From Mycobacterium sp. IS-1496 (lineage in GTDB: Bacteria; Actinomycetota; Actinomycetes; Mycobacteriales; Mycobacteriaceae): 64,000 bases of DNA. A program made the position numbers and the translations under genes. The DNA lies in assembly GCF_001499995.1 (NCBI RefSeq), contig NZ_LQIU01000045.1:155607-219606 (forward strand), given 5' to 3'. Shown piece by piece: positions 25,861 through 34,801 of this stretch (the first letter of the stretch is position 1; each line of letters begins with the position of its first letter). The notes beneath the pieces were generated by a model. That model searched no databases, was not told where the DNA came from, and worked only from the letters and a program-made list of their open reading frames with translations.

Positions 25861-28224
25861 ATGCGAGTCGACGGGCGGGAGATCGCCGTAACGGGCAGCC
25901 TGCTGCTGCCGCTGACTCGACGCACCAACGACATCCTGCGCCTGGCCTTGGCGACAGTGCTGTTGGCCGTCGTGATCACCAGTTCGTTCATCACCCGCTA
26001 CGAGTGGAGCGCGCTCGAACAGTCGATCTCCGAGATCGTCGGGGTGCTCACGCCGACGCAGTCCAACCTGGTCTACCTCGCCTACGGCATCGCGATCCTG
26101 GCGCTGCCGTTCGTGATCCTGGTCGGGTTGATCGTCGTGCGGCAGTGGCGGTTGCTCGGCGCGTTCGCCGCGGCCGGGCTGATCGCGACGCTGTCGTTGT
26201 CGATCACCGGTAACGGGATAGCCGCGCCGACTTGGCATTTCGACCTGTCCGGGCGGCTCGACACGCTGCTGTCGCAGATCCTCGACGATCCGCGGTGGAT
26301 CGCGATGCTCGCCGCGGTGCTCACGGTGTCGGGGCCGTGGGTGCCCGCACGGTGGCGGCGCTGGTGGTGGGCCCTGCTGCTGGCGTTCGTGCCGATCCAT
26401 CTGGTGGTCAGCGCCGTCGTCCCGGCCCGCTCGCTGCTGGGACTGTCGGTCGGCTTCTTCGTCGGGGCGCTGGTGGTGCTGGTGGTGGGCACGCCCGCCC
26501 TCGAGGTGCCGCTGGCCGACGCGGTGCGGGCGTTGGCGCGGCGCGGATTCGAGGTGACCGCGCTGACGGTCGTGCGGCCCGCCGGCCGCGGCCCGCTGGT
26601 GATGACCGCCGACACCGCGGGCCCCGGCCACGCGACCGTCCACATGTACGGGCCGAACCAGCGCAGTGGCGGCGCGGTGCGCCAGGTCTGGCGCAAGCTG
26701 CGGCTGCGGTCCTCGGAGACGGCGCCGTTGCAGGCCTCGCTGCGGCGCGCCGTCGAGCACCGGGCGCTGATGGCGATCGCGATCGGCGAGGCGGGGCTGG
26801 CCAACACGTCGTCGGTGGCGGCGGCGACGCTGGCGCGCAGCTGGGCGCTCTACGCGCACGACGCGGTACATGGTGTGCCGCTCGACGACAGCACCCCGCC
26901 GCAGAAGGTGTGGGAGGCGTTGCGCGACCTGCACGCCGGCACGATCTCCCACGGCGACCTGCGGGCGGCGGAGATCACCGTCGACGACGGCGCGGTGCTG
27001 TTCGGCGGCTTCGGGTACGCCGAATACGGTGCGACGGACGGGCAGCTGCAGACCGACGTCGCGCAGCTGCTGTTGACCACCGCCCACCTGCACGGCGCGG
27101 AGCGGGCGGTCGCCGCGGCGATCGAGGTGCTCGGCGCGGAGGCCGTTCTGGTCGCGTCGCGGCGTCTCACCAAACACGCAGTGGGCGGGCGGTTCTGGAA
27201 ACTGCTGCCCGATGCGCGCGCCGTCGCCGCGGCCACCCGCGAAGAGGTGATGCGGCAGACCGGAACCGACAGCATCAGCACCGAGAACATCACGCGGTTC
27301 AGCCGCAACCAGATCATCCAGCTGGTGCTGATCGGCGCGCTGGTCTACGTCGCCTACCCCTTCCTCACCGCCGTGCCGACGTTCTCCAACGAGCTGCGCA
27401 ACGTCAACATGTGGTGGGCGCTGCTTGGTCTCGCGGTGTCGGCGCTGAAGTATCTGGGCGCCGCGGCCGCGCTGTGGGCGTGCGCCGACGGGCTGGTGAC
27501 CTTCCGGCATCTGGCGCTGATGCAGGTGGCGAACACCTTCGCGGCGACCACCACCCCGGCCGGGGTCGGCGGGCTGGCGCTGAGCACCCGGTTCCTGCAG
27601 AAGGGTGGGCTCGGCGCGGTGCGGGCCACGACCGCGGTGGCGTTGCAGCAGTCCGTGCAGGTGGTCACCCACATCACGTTGCTGATCGTGTTCAGCTTCG
27701 TGGCGGGCGCGTCGGCGGACCTGTCGAAGTTCGTCCCGTCCACCACGCTGATCTATCTGATCGGCGGGGTGTTGCTCGGCCTGGTCGGGGTGTTCCTCGT
27801 GGTGCCGAGCCTGCGGCAGTGGGTGCTCACGACCGTGCGGCCGAGGCTGGTCGAGGTGCTCCAGGACTTCCGCGACCTCGCTGCCGAACCGCAGCGGCTG
27901 GCGCTCATCGTGCTGGGTTGCGCGGCAACGACATTGGGGGCCGCGTTCGCGCTGTGGGCCAGCATCGAGGCCTTCGGCGGGGACACCTCGTTCGTGACGG
28001 TGACCGTGGTGACGATGGTCGGCGGCACGCTGGCCTCTGCGGCGCCCACCCCGGGCGGTGTCGGCGCGGTCGAGGCGGCGCTGATCGGCGGGCTGGCGGC
28101 GTTCGGGGTGGCCGCGGCGGTGGCGGTGCCCGCGGTGCTGCTCTACCGGGTGCTGACGTGCTGGCTGCCGGTGTTCATCGGCTGGCAGGTCATGCGGTGG
28201 CTGACCCGCCGGGAGATGATCTAG
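25861..28224 (+). CDS. large LPG-synthase-TM/UPF0104-type membrane protein with kinase-like middle
   Basis: A 787-residue polytopic protein. The first ~220 residues contain about six hydrophobic helices. A soluble middle (about 230-460) has LRDLHAGTISHGDLRAAEIT and VLFGGFGYAEYG, which resemble the HGDL and DFG-like loops of ABC1/APH-type kinases but with altered catalytic residues. The last ~330 residues are a lysylphosphatidylglycerol synthase transmembrane (UPF0104) domain with the TTPAGVGGLALSTRF and PTPGGVGAVEAAL loops typical of that flippase-like family. A role in lipid or polyprenyl-glycolipid translocation is inferred. It starts with ATG two bases after the sulfatase stop. Confidence 0.8.
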   Translation: MRVDGREIAVTGSLLLPLTRRTNDILRLALATVLLAVVITSSFITRYEWSALEQSISEIVGVLTPTQSNLVYLAYGIAILALPFVILVGLIVVRQWRLLGAFAAAGLIATLSLSITGNGIAAPTWHFDLSGRLDTLLSQILDDPRWIAMLAAVLTVSGPWVPARWRRWWWALLLAFVPIHLVVSAVVPARSLLGLSVGFFVGALVVLVVGTPALEVPLADAVRALARRGFEVTALTVVRPAGRGPLVMTADTAGPGHATVHMYGPNQRSGGAVRQVWRKLRLRSSETAPLQASLRRAVEHRALMAIAIGEAGLANTSSVAAATLARSWALYAHDAVHGVPLDDSTPPQKVWEALRDLHAGTISHGDLRAAEITVDDGAVLFGGFGYAEYGATDGQLQTDVAQLLLTTAHLHGAERAVAAAIEVLGAEAVLVASRRLTKHAVGGRFWKLLPDARAVAAATREEVMRQTGTDSISTENITRFSRNQIIQLVLIGALVYVAYPFLTAVPTFSNELRNVNMWWALLGLAVSALKYLGAAAALWACADGLVTFRHLALMQVANTFAATTTPAGVGGLALSTRFLQKGGLGAVRATTAVALQQSVQVVTHITLLIVFSFVAGASADLSKFVPSTTLIYLIGGVLLGLVGVFLVVPSLRQWVLTTVRPRLVEVLQDFRDLAAEPQRLALIVLGCAATTLGAAFALWASIEAFGGDTSFVTVTVVTMVGGTLASAAPTPGGVGAVEAALIGGLAAFGVAAAVAVPAVLLYRVLTCWLPVFIGWQVMRWLTRREMI

Positions 28225-28301
28225 CGGGTCGTGCGGCGCGGCCCAGAATCGTGCTGAGTCGAACCCGTGACCACGCCACGCGCTTAGGCAACGATTTCGC
28301 G

Positions 28302-29753
28302 GTGACTCGTGTGATCCGCTTCAACGCCTTCGACATGAACTGCGTCGCCCACCAGTCCCCCGGGCTGTGGAAGCACCCCGAGGACCAGTCCTGGCGCTAC
28401 AAGGACCTGCACTACTGGACCGAACTGGCCAAGCTGCTCGAACGCGGCCGCTTCGACGGCCTGTTCATCGCCGACGTGCTGGGCACCTACGACGTGTACG
28501 GCGCCAGCGACGAGGCGGCGATCCGCCAGGCCGCGCAGGTTCCGGTCAACGATCCGCTGCTGCTGGTGTCGGCGATGGCGTACGTCACCAACGACCTAGG
28601 CTTCGGCATCACCACCGGGACGGGCTTCGAGCACCCCTATCCGTTCGCCCGGCGGCTCTCGACGCTCGACCACCTCACGAACGGCCGCATCGGCTGGAAC
28701 GTCGTCACCGGCTACCTGCCCGCCGCCGCCCGCAACATGGGCCAGACCGACCAGCCCGCCCACGACGCCCGTTACGACCACGCCGACGAATACCTCGAGG
28801 TCCTCTACAAGCTGTGGGAGGGCTCGTGGGAGGACGACGCCGTTCTCCGGGACGCCGGGCGCGGCATCTTCACCGATCCGGCCAAGGTGCACCACATCGG
28901 CCATGAGGGAACGCATTTCACCGTCCCGGGCATCCACCTGTCCGAACCGTCGCCGCAGCGCACCCCGGTCATCTACCAGGCCGGCTCCAGCCCGCGCGGG
29001 GTGCGGTTCGCCGCCGAGAACGCCGAGGCCATCTTCACCGCGGCCCCCACCAAGGCGCTGCTGCGCGAGACGGTGACGACCATCCGCCGCGAACTCGAGA
29101 TCGCCGGCCGCGACCCGTACGCGGTGAAGATCTTCAACCTGTCAACGGTGATCACCGCCGAGACCGACGAGGAAGCCCACGCCAAGCACGCCGAGTACCT
29201 GTCCTATGGCGACGCGGAGGGCGCGCTGACGTTCATGTCCGGATGGATGGGCGTCGACCTGGCGCGCTTCGGGCTCGACGAACCGGTCGGCAACGTCGAC
29301 TCCAATGCGATCCTGTCGGCGGTCGCGGCGTTCCAGTCCGCCGACCCCGACGGCCGAGAGTGGGCCGTCCGCGACATCGCCGAGTGGGGCAAGATCGGCG
29401 GCATGGGCCCACGCATCGTGGGTTCCGGTGTCTCGGTTGCCAATACGATCCAGGAGTGGGTCGAGGAGACCGACGTCGACGGGTTCAACCTCGCCTACGC
29501 CGTCACGCCCGGGTCGTTCGCCGACTTCGTCGACCACGTCGTGCCGGTGCTGACCGCCCGCGGCGCCTACCAGTCGTCCTACGCGCCGGGAACGCTGCGC
29601 AACAAGCTGCTCGGACGCGGCGACCGGCTGCCCGAGGAGCACCGCGGCTCCCGCTACCGTGTCGGCGGACCGGCCTCCACCATCATCGACCGGCCATCGA
29701 CCGTGCCGTCGTCAGCGGCGTCGGCGGCATCCCAGCCGACCCGCGGCCGTTAG
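28302..29753 (+). CDS. NtaA/SnaA/DszA-family flavin-dependent monooxygenase
   Basis: A 483-residue luciferase-like monooxygenase. The opening VIRFNAFDMNCVAHQSPGLW, the HYWTELAKLLERGRFDGLFIADVLG stretch and TGRIGWN-like DHLTNGRIGWNVVTGY are diagnostic of the NtaA/SnaA/DszA group, which uses FMNH2 from a separate reductase to oxidise aminopolycarboxylates or organosulfur compounds. The GTG at 28302 is used; an in-frame GTG at 28311 is possible. With the SsuD-like and SfnB-like genes behind it, this gives an organosulfur scavenging operon. No flavin reductase gene is in the cluster. Confidence 0.88.
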   Translation: MTRVIRFNAFDMNCVAHQSPGLWKHPEDQSWRYKDLHYWTELAKLLERGRFDGLFIADVLGTYDVYGASDEAAIRQAAQVPVNDPLLLVSAMAYVTNDLGFGITTGTGFEHPYPFARRLSTLDHLTNGRIGWNVVTGYLPAAARNMGQTDQPAHDARYDHADEYLEVLYKLWEGSWEDDAVLRDAGRGIFTDPAKVHHIGHEGTHFTVPGIHLSEPSPQRTPVIYQAGSSPRGVRFAAENAEAIFTAAPTKALLRETVTTIRRELEIAGRDPYAVKIFNLSTVITAETDEEAHAKHAEYLSYGDAEGALTFMSGWMGVDLARFGLDEPVGNVDSNAILSAVAAFQSADPDGREWAVRDIAEWGKIGGMGPRIVGSGVSVANTIQEWVEETDVDGFNLAYAVTPGSFADFVDHVVPVLTARGAYQSSYAPGTLRNKLLGRGDRLPEEHRGSRYRVGGPASTIIDRPSTVPSSAASAASQPTRGR

Positions 29754-29762
29754 GAGTTCGTC

Positions 29763-30932
29763 GTGACCATTCAATTGCACTGGTTCCTGCCCACCTACGG
29801 GGACAGCCGCCTGATCGTCGGTGGCGGCCACGGCATGCCCGCCGGCGCTGCGCACGGCGACCGCGACGCCTCGATCGACTACCTGGGCTCGATCGTGCGC
29901 GCGGCCGAGTCGTTCGGCTTCACCGGTGCGCTGATCCCGACGGGCGCGTGGTGCGAGGACGCGTTCATCACCGCCGCGTTGCTGGCCCGCGAGACGACGT
30001 CGCTGGCGTTCCTCGTCGCCTTCCGCCCCGGCCTGGTCAGCCCGACGCTGTCGGCGCAGATGGCCGCGACGTTCGCCCGCCACGCCCCTGGGCGCATCCT
30101 GCTCAACGTCGTCGTCGGCGGCGAGGCGCACGAGCAGCGTGCGTTCGGCGACCACCTCGACAAGGACGGCCGCTACCAACGCTGCGACGAGTTCCTCGAC
30201 GTCGTGCGCCGCCTGTGGGCGGGTGAGACGGTATCGCTCGACGGTGAGCACATCCAGGTCGAGAACGCGGCGATCCCGACGCTGCCGAACCCGGTGCCGC
30301 CGTTGTACTTCGGTGGCAGCTCGGCCGCCGCGGGCCCCGTCGCCGCCAAGCACTCCGACGTCTATCTGACGTGGGGCGAACCACCGGCGGCGGTGGCCGA
30401 GAAGATCGCGTGGATCCGCGGGCTGGCCGAAGCGGAGGGCCGCCAGGTCCGCTTCGGGATCCGCCTGCACACCATCTCCCGCGACACCGCCGACGAGGCG
30501 TGGCAGCAGGCCGACAAGCTGGTCGCCGCGCTCGACGAGGAGACCGTGCGCAAAGCACAGGAAGGGTTGCACCGCAGCCAGTCCGAGGGCCAGAAGCGGA
30601 TGCTCGCCCTGCACGAGGAGAACCGGCGCAACGGCAGCTGGAGCGACGCCCGCACCCTCGAAGTGGCCCCGAACCTGTGGGCGGGCGTAGGTCTGGTGCG
30701 GGGCGGCGCGGGCACGGCGCTGGTCGGCAGCCACGCCGAGGTGGCCGACCGGATCACCGAATACGCCGAGATCGGTATCGACGAGTTCATCTTCTCCGGC
30801 TATCCGCACCTCGAGGAGTTGTTCTGGTTCGGTGAGGGCGTCGTCCCGATCCTGCGCGAGCGCGGGCTGTTCAAGGGCCAGGCCTCATCGGCGTCCCCGG
30901 CGCACATCCCGTTCATCGGCGCAACGCGATGA
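29763..30932 (+). CDS. ssuD: SsuD-like alkanesulfonate monooxygenase (luciferase-like)
   Basis: A 389-residue FMNH2-dependent enzyme. The opening IQLHWFLPTYGDSR, the segment LAFLVAFRPGLVSPTLSAQ and the FSGYPHLEE stretch near the C-terminus are those of SsuD, which desulfonates C1-C14 alkanesulfonates to the aldehyde and sulfite. A good ribosome-binding site (AGGAG) precedes the GTG at 29763, nine bases after the previous stop. It overlaps the next gene by ATGA. The exact sulfonate is not predictable. Confidence 0.85.
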   Translation: MTIQLHWFLPTYGDSRLIVGGGHGMPAGAAHGDRDASIDYLGSIVRAAESFGFTGALIPTGAWCEDAFITAALLARETTSLAFLVAFRPGLVSPTLSAQMAATFARHAPGRILLNVVVGGEAHEQRAFGDHLDKDGRYQRCDEFLDVVRRLWAGETVSLDGEHIQVENAAIPTLPNPVPPLYFGGSSAAAGPVAAKHSDVYLTWGEPPAAVAEKIAWIRGLAEAEGRQVRFGIRLHTISRDTADEAWQQADKLVAALDEETVRKAQEGLHRSQSEGQKRMLALHEENRRNGSWSDARTLEVAPNLWAGVGLVRGGAGTALVGSHAEVADRITEYAEIGIDEFIFSGYPHLEELFWFGEGVVPILRERGLFKGQASSASPAHIPFIGATR

Positions 30933-32125
30933 CGGTGATCGCCTCCGCGGACGACGCGCTGGACGTCGCGGCGAAGCTGTCCGCCGAGTTCGACGCCGAG
31001 GCCTCCGCTCGCGACACCGAGCGGCAACTCCCGCACGAACAGGTACGCGCACTCAAAGAGTCCGGTCTGCTGGCGATTTCGGTGCCGGTCGAGCACGGTG
31101 GCATCGACGCGCCCGCGACCGTACTGGCCGAGGTGTTTCGGCTGATCGCCCACGCCGACCCGTCCTTGTCACAGATCCCGCACTCGCACTTCGTGTTCCT
31201 CGAGGCACTGCGGTTGCAGGGCACCGCCGATCAGCAGGCCTACTTCTACCGGCAGGTGCTCGACGGGGCGCTGCTGGCGAACGCGCAGTCCGAACGGGGG
31301 CCGCATCCGATCGACGTCGACACCACGACGCTGACCGGGCTGCCGTCGGGTGACTACGTGTTGACGGGACGCAAGTTCTACTCGACGGGTGCGCTGTTCG
31401 CGGACTGGGCGGTCGTGCGGGCGTCGCTCGACGACGGGTCGGTGCCGACGGCGTCGACGCCCAAGGCGGTCGCATTCGTTCCGCGCGACGCCACCGGGGT
31501 CGAGATCGTCGACGACTGGGAGGGCATGGGTCAGCGGACGACGGCGTCGGGAACGGTGACGCTGACCGACGTCGCGGTGCCCGCCGAACACGTCGTGCCG
31601 TTCTCGCCGATCTTCTCCGAGCCGACGACCTACGGCGCGCGAGCGCAGTTGCTGCACAGCGCAATCGACGTCGGCATCGCGACGGGTGCGCTGGCCGCCG
31701 GGGTGCGCCAGGCCGAGCGGGCCCGCCCACACTTCGAGGCGAACGTCGCGACGGCGGTCGACGATCCGACGCTGATCCAGGCGGCCGCCGAGTTGACCGT
31801 GACGGTCCGTGGGGCGCAGGCGCTGCTCGTCGAGGCGGCGCGGGCGGTGGACACCGCCACCGAGCATCTGACCGAGGAGTCGGCGGCCGCGGCGTCGGTG
31901 GCCGTGGCCGTCGCGAAGGTGGCCGCGGTGCGCGCGTCGCTGGAGGCGTCGACCGGGCTGTTCGAATTGGGCGGTACGCGAAGCGCTTCGGTGTCGGGCA
32001 ACCTGTCCCGCTACTGGCGTGACGCGCGCACCCACACGCTGCACGACCCGGTGCGGTGGAAGCTGCAGCACATCGGCCGCTACACGCTGTCGGGCACGCA
32101 CCCGCCCCGCCACGGCCAGATCTGA
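30929..32125 (+). CDS. sfnB: SfnB/DszC-like acyl-CoA-dehydrogenase-fold flavin monooxygenase
   Basis: A 398-residue protein with the acyl-CoA dehydrogenase fold. Its hallmark segments are KESGLLAISVPVEHGGID, LSQIPHSHFVFLEALRLQG, LTGRKFYSTGALFADWAVV and the C-terminal FELGGTRSASVSGNLSRYWR followed by HDPVRWKLQ, the pattern of SfnB/DszC/BdsC sulfur-acquisition oxygenases rather than true dehydrogenases. SfnB-type proteins work on sulfones or sulfoxides with reduced flavin. Coupled by ATGA to the SsuD-like gene, it completes the sulfur operon. It converges on the esterase gene. Confidence 0.85.
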   Translation: MTVIASADDALDVAAKLSAEFDAEASARDTERQLPHEQVRALKESGLLAISVPVEHGGIDAPATVLAEVFRLIAHADPSLSQIPHSHFVFLEALRLQGTADQQAYFYRQVLDGALLANAQSERGPHPIDVDTTTLTGLPSGDYVLTGRKFYSTGALFADWAVVRASLDDGSVPTASTPKAVAFVPRDATGVEIVDDWEGMGQRTTASGTVTLTDVAVPAEHVVPFSPIFSEPTTYGARAQLLHSAIDVGIATGALAAGVRQAERARPHFEANVATAVDDPTLIQAAAELTVTVRGAQALLVEAARAVDTATEHLTEESAAAASVAVAVAKVAAVRASLEASTGLFELGGTRSASVSGNLSRYWRDARTHTLHDPVRWKLQHIGRYTLSGTHPPRHGQI

Positions 32126-32138
32126 TTCCCGCGTGCGC

Positions 32139-33101
32139 CTAGAGCCGACGTAGCCTTCGCACCCGGTCGGCCATGGTCCGCCGCGACACCGACGTGTCGA
32201 AGGCGAACGCATCGAACCCGTGCGGACAGCCCGGGTGCACATGCAGTTCGGTCGGCACACCGGCCGCGGCGAGGCGGCGGGCGAACTCGACGTCCTCGTC
32301 GCGGAAGATGTCCAGATCTCCGGTGTCGAGATAGGTGGGCGGCAGCCCGGAGAGGTCGGTGGCACGCGCGGGGGCCGCGTACGGGGAGACGTCCGAGCCG
32401 CCAACCCGCTCGCCGAGCAGCGCCGACCACCCCGTGACGTTGTCGTCGTACGTCCAGATCAGCAGCTCCGGCGGCAGGTGCGGATCCGGCTGGGTGGTGC
32501 GGTCGTCGAGCATCGGATAGATCAACAGCTGCAAGGCGATCGACGGGCCGCCGCGGTCACGGGCCAGCAGTGCTACGCCGACCGCCAGCCCACCGCCGGC
32601 GCTGTCGCCGCCCACGGCGATCCGGGCCGAGTCGACCCCCAGGGTCCCGGCCGACTCGGCCAGCCACTGCAGGGCCGCGTAGCAGTCCTCGACCGGTGTC
32701 GGGTCGGGATGCTCGGGCGCCACCCGGTAGTCGACGACCAACGCGGGCACACCGGAGGCGGCGACATAGTCGCGGACAACCACGTCGTAGAGGGCGCCGA
32801 CGTCGTCGAGGGCGAAGATCATCCCGCCGCCGTGCAGGTACAGCAGCGCGCCGCCAGACGGTGACGTCTCGGTCGGCCGGTACCACCGCAACGGCAACAC
32901 GGCTCCGTCGGCGGTGGTCACCGTGTATTCGTCGACGGCGACGCCCTGAACGGCGGGGCGTGCCGCGGCGACGGCGTCGAACAGGGCTTTCGCGTCGACG
33001 CGCCGGGTGGCGACGTCGCCCGGTTCCGGCGGAGCCGCAGGTTCCGGGGCGGCGAATGCGCTCAAGGCCACGGCGACTTCAGGATCGATGGTCAGCGCCA
33101 T
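32139..33101 (-). CDS. alpha/beta hydrolase of the hormone-sensitive-lipase type
   Basis: A 320-residue esterase or lipase. The HSL-family oxyanion motif HGGGM lies at residues 90-94, the nucleophile elbow GDSAGG at 165-170 (Ser 167), an Asp in the segment TGDLDIFRDED, and the catalytic His in CPHGFDAFAF near the C-terminus, giving a complete triad. Such enzymes cleave short acyl esters. It has no signal peptide, so it acts in the cytosol. It is followed on the same strand upstream by the AhpD-like gene, 44 bases away. Confidence 0.88.
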   Translation of the reverse strand: MALTIDPEVAVALSAFAAPEPAAPPEPGDVATRRVDAKALFDAVAAARPAVQGVAVDEYTVTTADGAVLPLRWYRPTETSPSGGALLYLHGGGMIFALDDVGALYDVVVRDYVAASGVPALVVDYRVAPEHPDPTPVEDCYAALQWLAESAGTLGVDSARIAVGGDSAGGGLAVGVALLARDRGGPSIALQLLIYPMLDDRTTQPDPHLPPELLIWTYDDNVTGWSALLGERVGGSDVSPYAAPARATDLSGLPPTYLDTGDLDIFRDEDVEFARRLAAAGVPTELHVHPGCPHGFDAFAFDTSVSRRTMADRVRRLRRL

Positions 33102-33145
33102 ACCACCACCCTAGGCCGACACCCCGGCCCGAAGCGCCGGTCCCG

Positions 33146-33598
33146 TCACCGGACGGTGTGACCGCTGAGGATCGAGACGCGGTTGAAGGCGTTGATGGTC
33201 GTCGCCACCCAGATGACCGCGGACAGTTCGTCGTCGTCGAGAACCTCTCGGGCGAGGGCGTATTCGCGTTCGGCGGTGTCGTGGTCGGGCAGCGTGGTGG
33301 TGATCTCCGCCAGGCGCAGCGCGGCCTGTTCGCGCTCGTCGAACAGTTCGGTGTCACGCCAGACCGACACGGTCGCAAGTTGTTTGGCGCTCACGCCTGC
33401 GTCGTCTGCGCGGCGGTGGTGCACCTCGAGACATGAGGCACAGCCGTTGAGTTGAGATACCCGCACGTTGACCAGTTCGACGAGGCTGCGTGGCAGACCG
33501 GTCTCCTTGGCCAGTGCGGTGACGGCGGTCGAGACGCCGATCAGCGACTTGTACGCCGACGGCGAATGCTTGTCGATGTGGAGGTGCCGGGTGCCCAT
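33146..33598 (-). CDS. AhpD-like/carboxymuconolactone decarboxylase family protein
   Basis: A 150-residue protein of the CMD/AhpD fold. The redox motif C-x-x-C with a nearby His (NGCASCLEVHHRRADDAG; Cys 53, Cys 56, His 60) is typical of AhpD-like alkylhydroperoxidases, which relay electrons to peroxiredoxins. The rest of the protein is helical as expected. The likely role is peroxide defence. The ATG at 33598 is the natural start. Confidence 0.85.
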   Translation of the reverse strand: MGTRHLHIDKHSPSAYKSLIGVSTAVTALAKETGLPRSLVELVNVRVSQLNGCASCLEVHHRRADDAGVSAKQLATVSVWRDTELFDEREQAALRLAEITTTLPDHDTAEREYALAREVLDDDELSAVIWVATTINAFNRVSILSGHTVR

Positions 33599-33642
33599 CG
33601 CCCGATGCTACGCAGCACCCGGCGGCATTCGGCCCGGCGCGC

Positions 33643-33861
33643 TCAGCAGACGGTGCCGAGGATGATCGCGCTCGAGATCAGCGCGATGATGATCGCCGCC
33701 GTGGACTGTCCCAGCGTCAGGGCGCCGATGACACCGATGAGGCCCAGGACGAAGACGGCCGTCAACAGGACGGACTGGACGGTGTGGCGATCGGCCGGCT
33801 TGGCGCGACGTGTCACCGCGGGTTGGGCTGGATTCAGCGAACCGTCGTTTACCGCATCCAT
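33643..33861 (-). CDS. small single-helix or two-helix membrane protein
   Basis: A 72-residue protein with an N-terminal polar part (MDAVNDGSLNPAQPAVTRRA) and two adjacent hydrophobic stretches (VLLTAVFVLGLIGVIGAL and TAAIIIALISSAIILG). The ATG at 33861 has a G-rich ribosome-binding site (AAAGGGCGG) and is preferred over upstream in-frame codons. Function unknown. It diverges from the TspO-like gene, with a Crp-like site between them. Confidence 0.65.
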   Translation of the reverse strand: MDAVNDGSLNPAQPAVTRRAKPADRHTVQSVLLTAVFVLGLIGVIGALTLGQSTAAIIIALISSAIILGTVC

Positions 33862-33905
33862 GGATCCGCCCTTTCGTTGTGGTGGCGGACACAATTTAAA
33901 CTGAT

Positions 33906-33921
33906 CGTGATCGCAATCACA
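33906..33921. promoter_or_regulatory. Crp-family binding site candidate
   Basis: CGTGATCGCAATCACA agrees with TGTGA-N6-TCACA at nine of ten positions. It sits in the 117-base divergent region between the small membrane protein gene (start 33861) and the TspO-like gene (start 33979), 45 and 58 bases from the starts. The same consensus occurs at 8085-8100 in another divergent region. Confidence 0.5.
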
Positions 33922-33978
33922 ACTCGTTCCGGCAACACACGTTGTCATCCGGGTGCGGAGCGGGAACGAATAACGGTC

Positions 33979-34758
33979 GTGACCACTGCATCCTCCGCCC
34001 GTTCGAATGCCCCGTCCGTGACCACGTGGCGGTGGGTGGCCGCGATCCTGGCAGTCAGCCAGTTGATCGCCCCGCCGGTGTCCCGCGCGCTGAACGGCGA
34101 GTTCCTGAAGTCGGGCGCGACCAACCAGGCGCTCATCACCCCCGCGGGTTACGCGTTCAGCCTGTGGGGGCTGATCACCGTGCTCAGCGCGGTGACGGCG
34201 GTCTGCATCGTGCGATGGGGGCTCGGTTCGCCGTGGGAGACCGACGCGCTGATCGACGCCAGCGTGGTGTTCGCCGGGTTCAGCGTGTGGCTCGCGGTGG
34301 CCGCGCAGGACTGGTTGTGGGCGAGCGTGGTGGTGTTCGTCGTCATGGCCGCGGCGTTGTCACACATCATGTGGCTGCTGGTGCGCCGCCGCCGGGACCT
34401 GACGTGCCCGCGGTGGTTGGCGGCGCTGGCGACGGTGTCGTTCGGGCTCTATCTCGGATGGAGCAGCATCGCGGTGTTCGCGAACGTGGCGGCGGCGCTG
34501 ATCGCCGAGGGGTGGTCGACGTCGGCGGTGGCGTGGCAGTTCGTGGTGCTGGCCGCGGCGTCGGTGGCGGCGCTGACGGCGACGGTGTTGTTGCGCGGGA
34601 CGCCCGGATTCGTGGCCGGCGTGTTGTGGGCGTTGGTCGCGATCGCGATCGGGGCGTCGGAGCGGGGCAGCACTGCGCTGTCGGTGACCGCGGTCGTCGC
34701 GGCGGTGGCCGTCGGGGCGGTGACCGTGGTGCAGCAGGTGCGCTCGCGCGCCCGTTGA
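33979..34758 (+). CDS. TspO/MBR-like (tryptophan-rich) membrane protein
   Basis: A 259-residue membrane protein with about seven hydrophobic helices and many Trp residues (AGYAFSLWGLITVLSAV, SVWLAVAAQDWLWAS, FGLYLGWSSIAVFAN). This resembles the larger actinobacterial relatives of TspO, the tryptophan-rich sensory/porphyrin-binding family; classical TspO is about 160 residues with five helices, so the assignment is by similarity of pattern only. A GTG at 33979 starts the gene. It faces a divergent small membrane protein across a Crp-like site. Confidence 0.65.
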   Translation: MTTASSARSNAPSVTTWRWVAAILAVSQLIAPPVSRALNGEFLKSGATNQALITPAGYAFSLWGLITVLSAVTAVCIVRWGLGSPWETDALIDASVVFAGFSVWLAVAAQDWLWASVVVFVVMAAALSHIMWLLVRRRRDLTCPRWLAALATVSFGLYLGWSSIAVFANVAAALIAEGWSTSAVAWQFVVLAAASVAALTATVLLRGTPGFVAGVLWALVAIAIGASERGSTALSVTAVVAAVAVGAVTVVQQVRSRAR

Positions 34759-34801
34759 TCAGCCATTGAGCAGGGGCGATGCGGTGTGGGAGCATCTGCC
34801 C

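Noticed and set aside
24745..29753. Very long open frames (over 1100 codons) overlapping the sulfatase, membrane protein and monooxygenase genes
   Set aside because: They are Arg/Gly/Pro-rich shadow frames typical of very GC-rich DNA; the genes with recognisable domains lie in other frames over most of their length.
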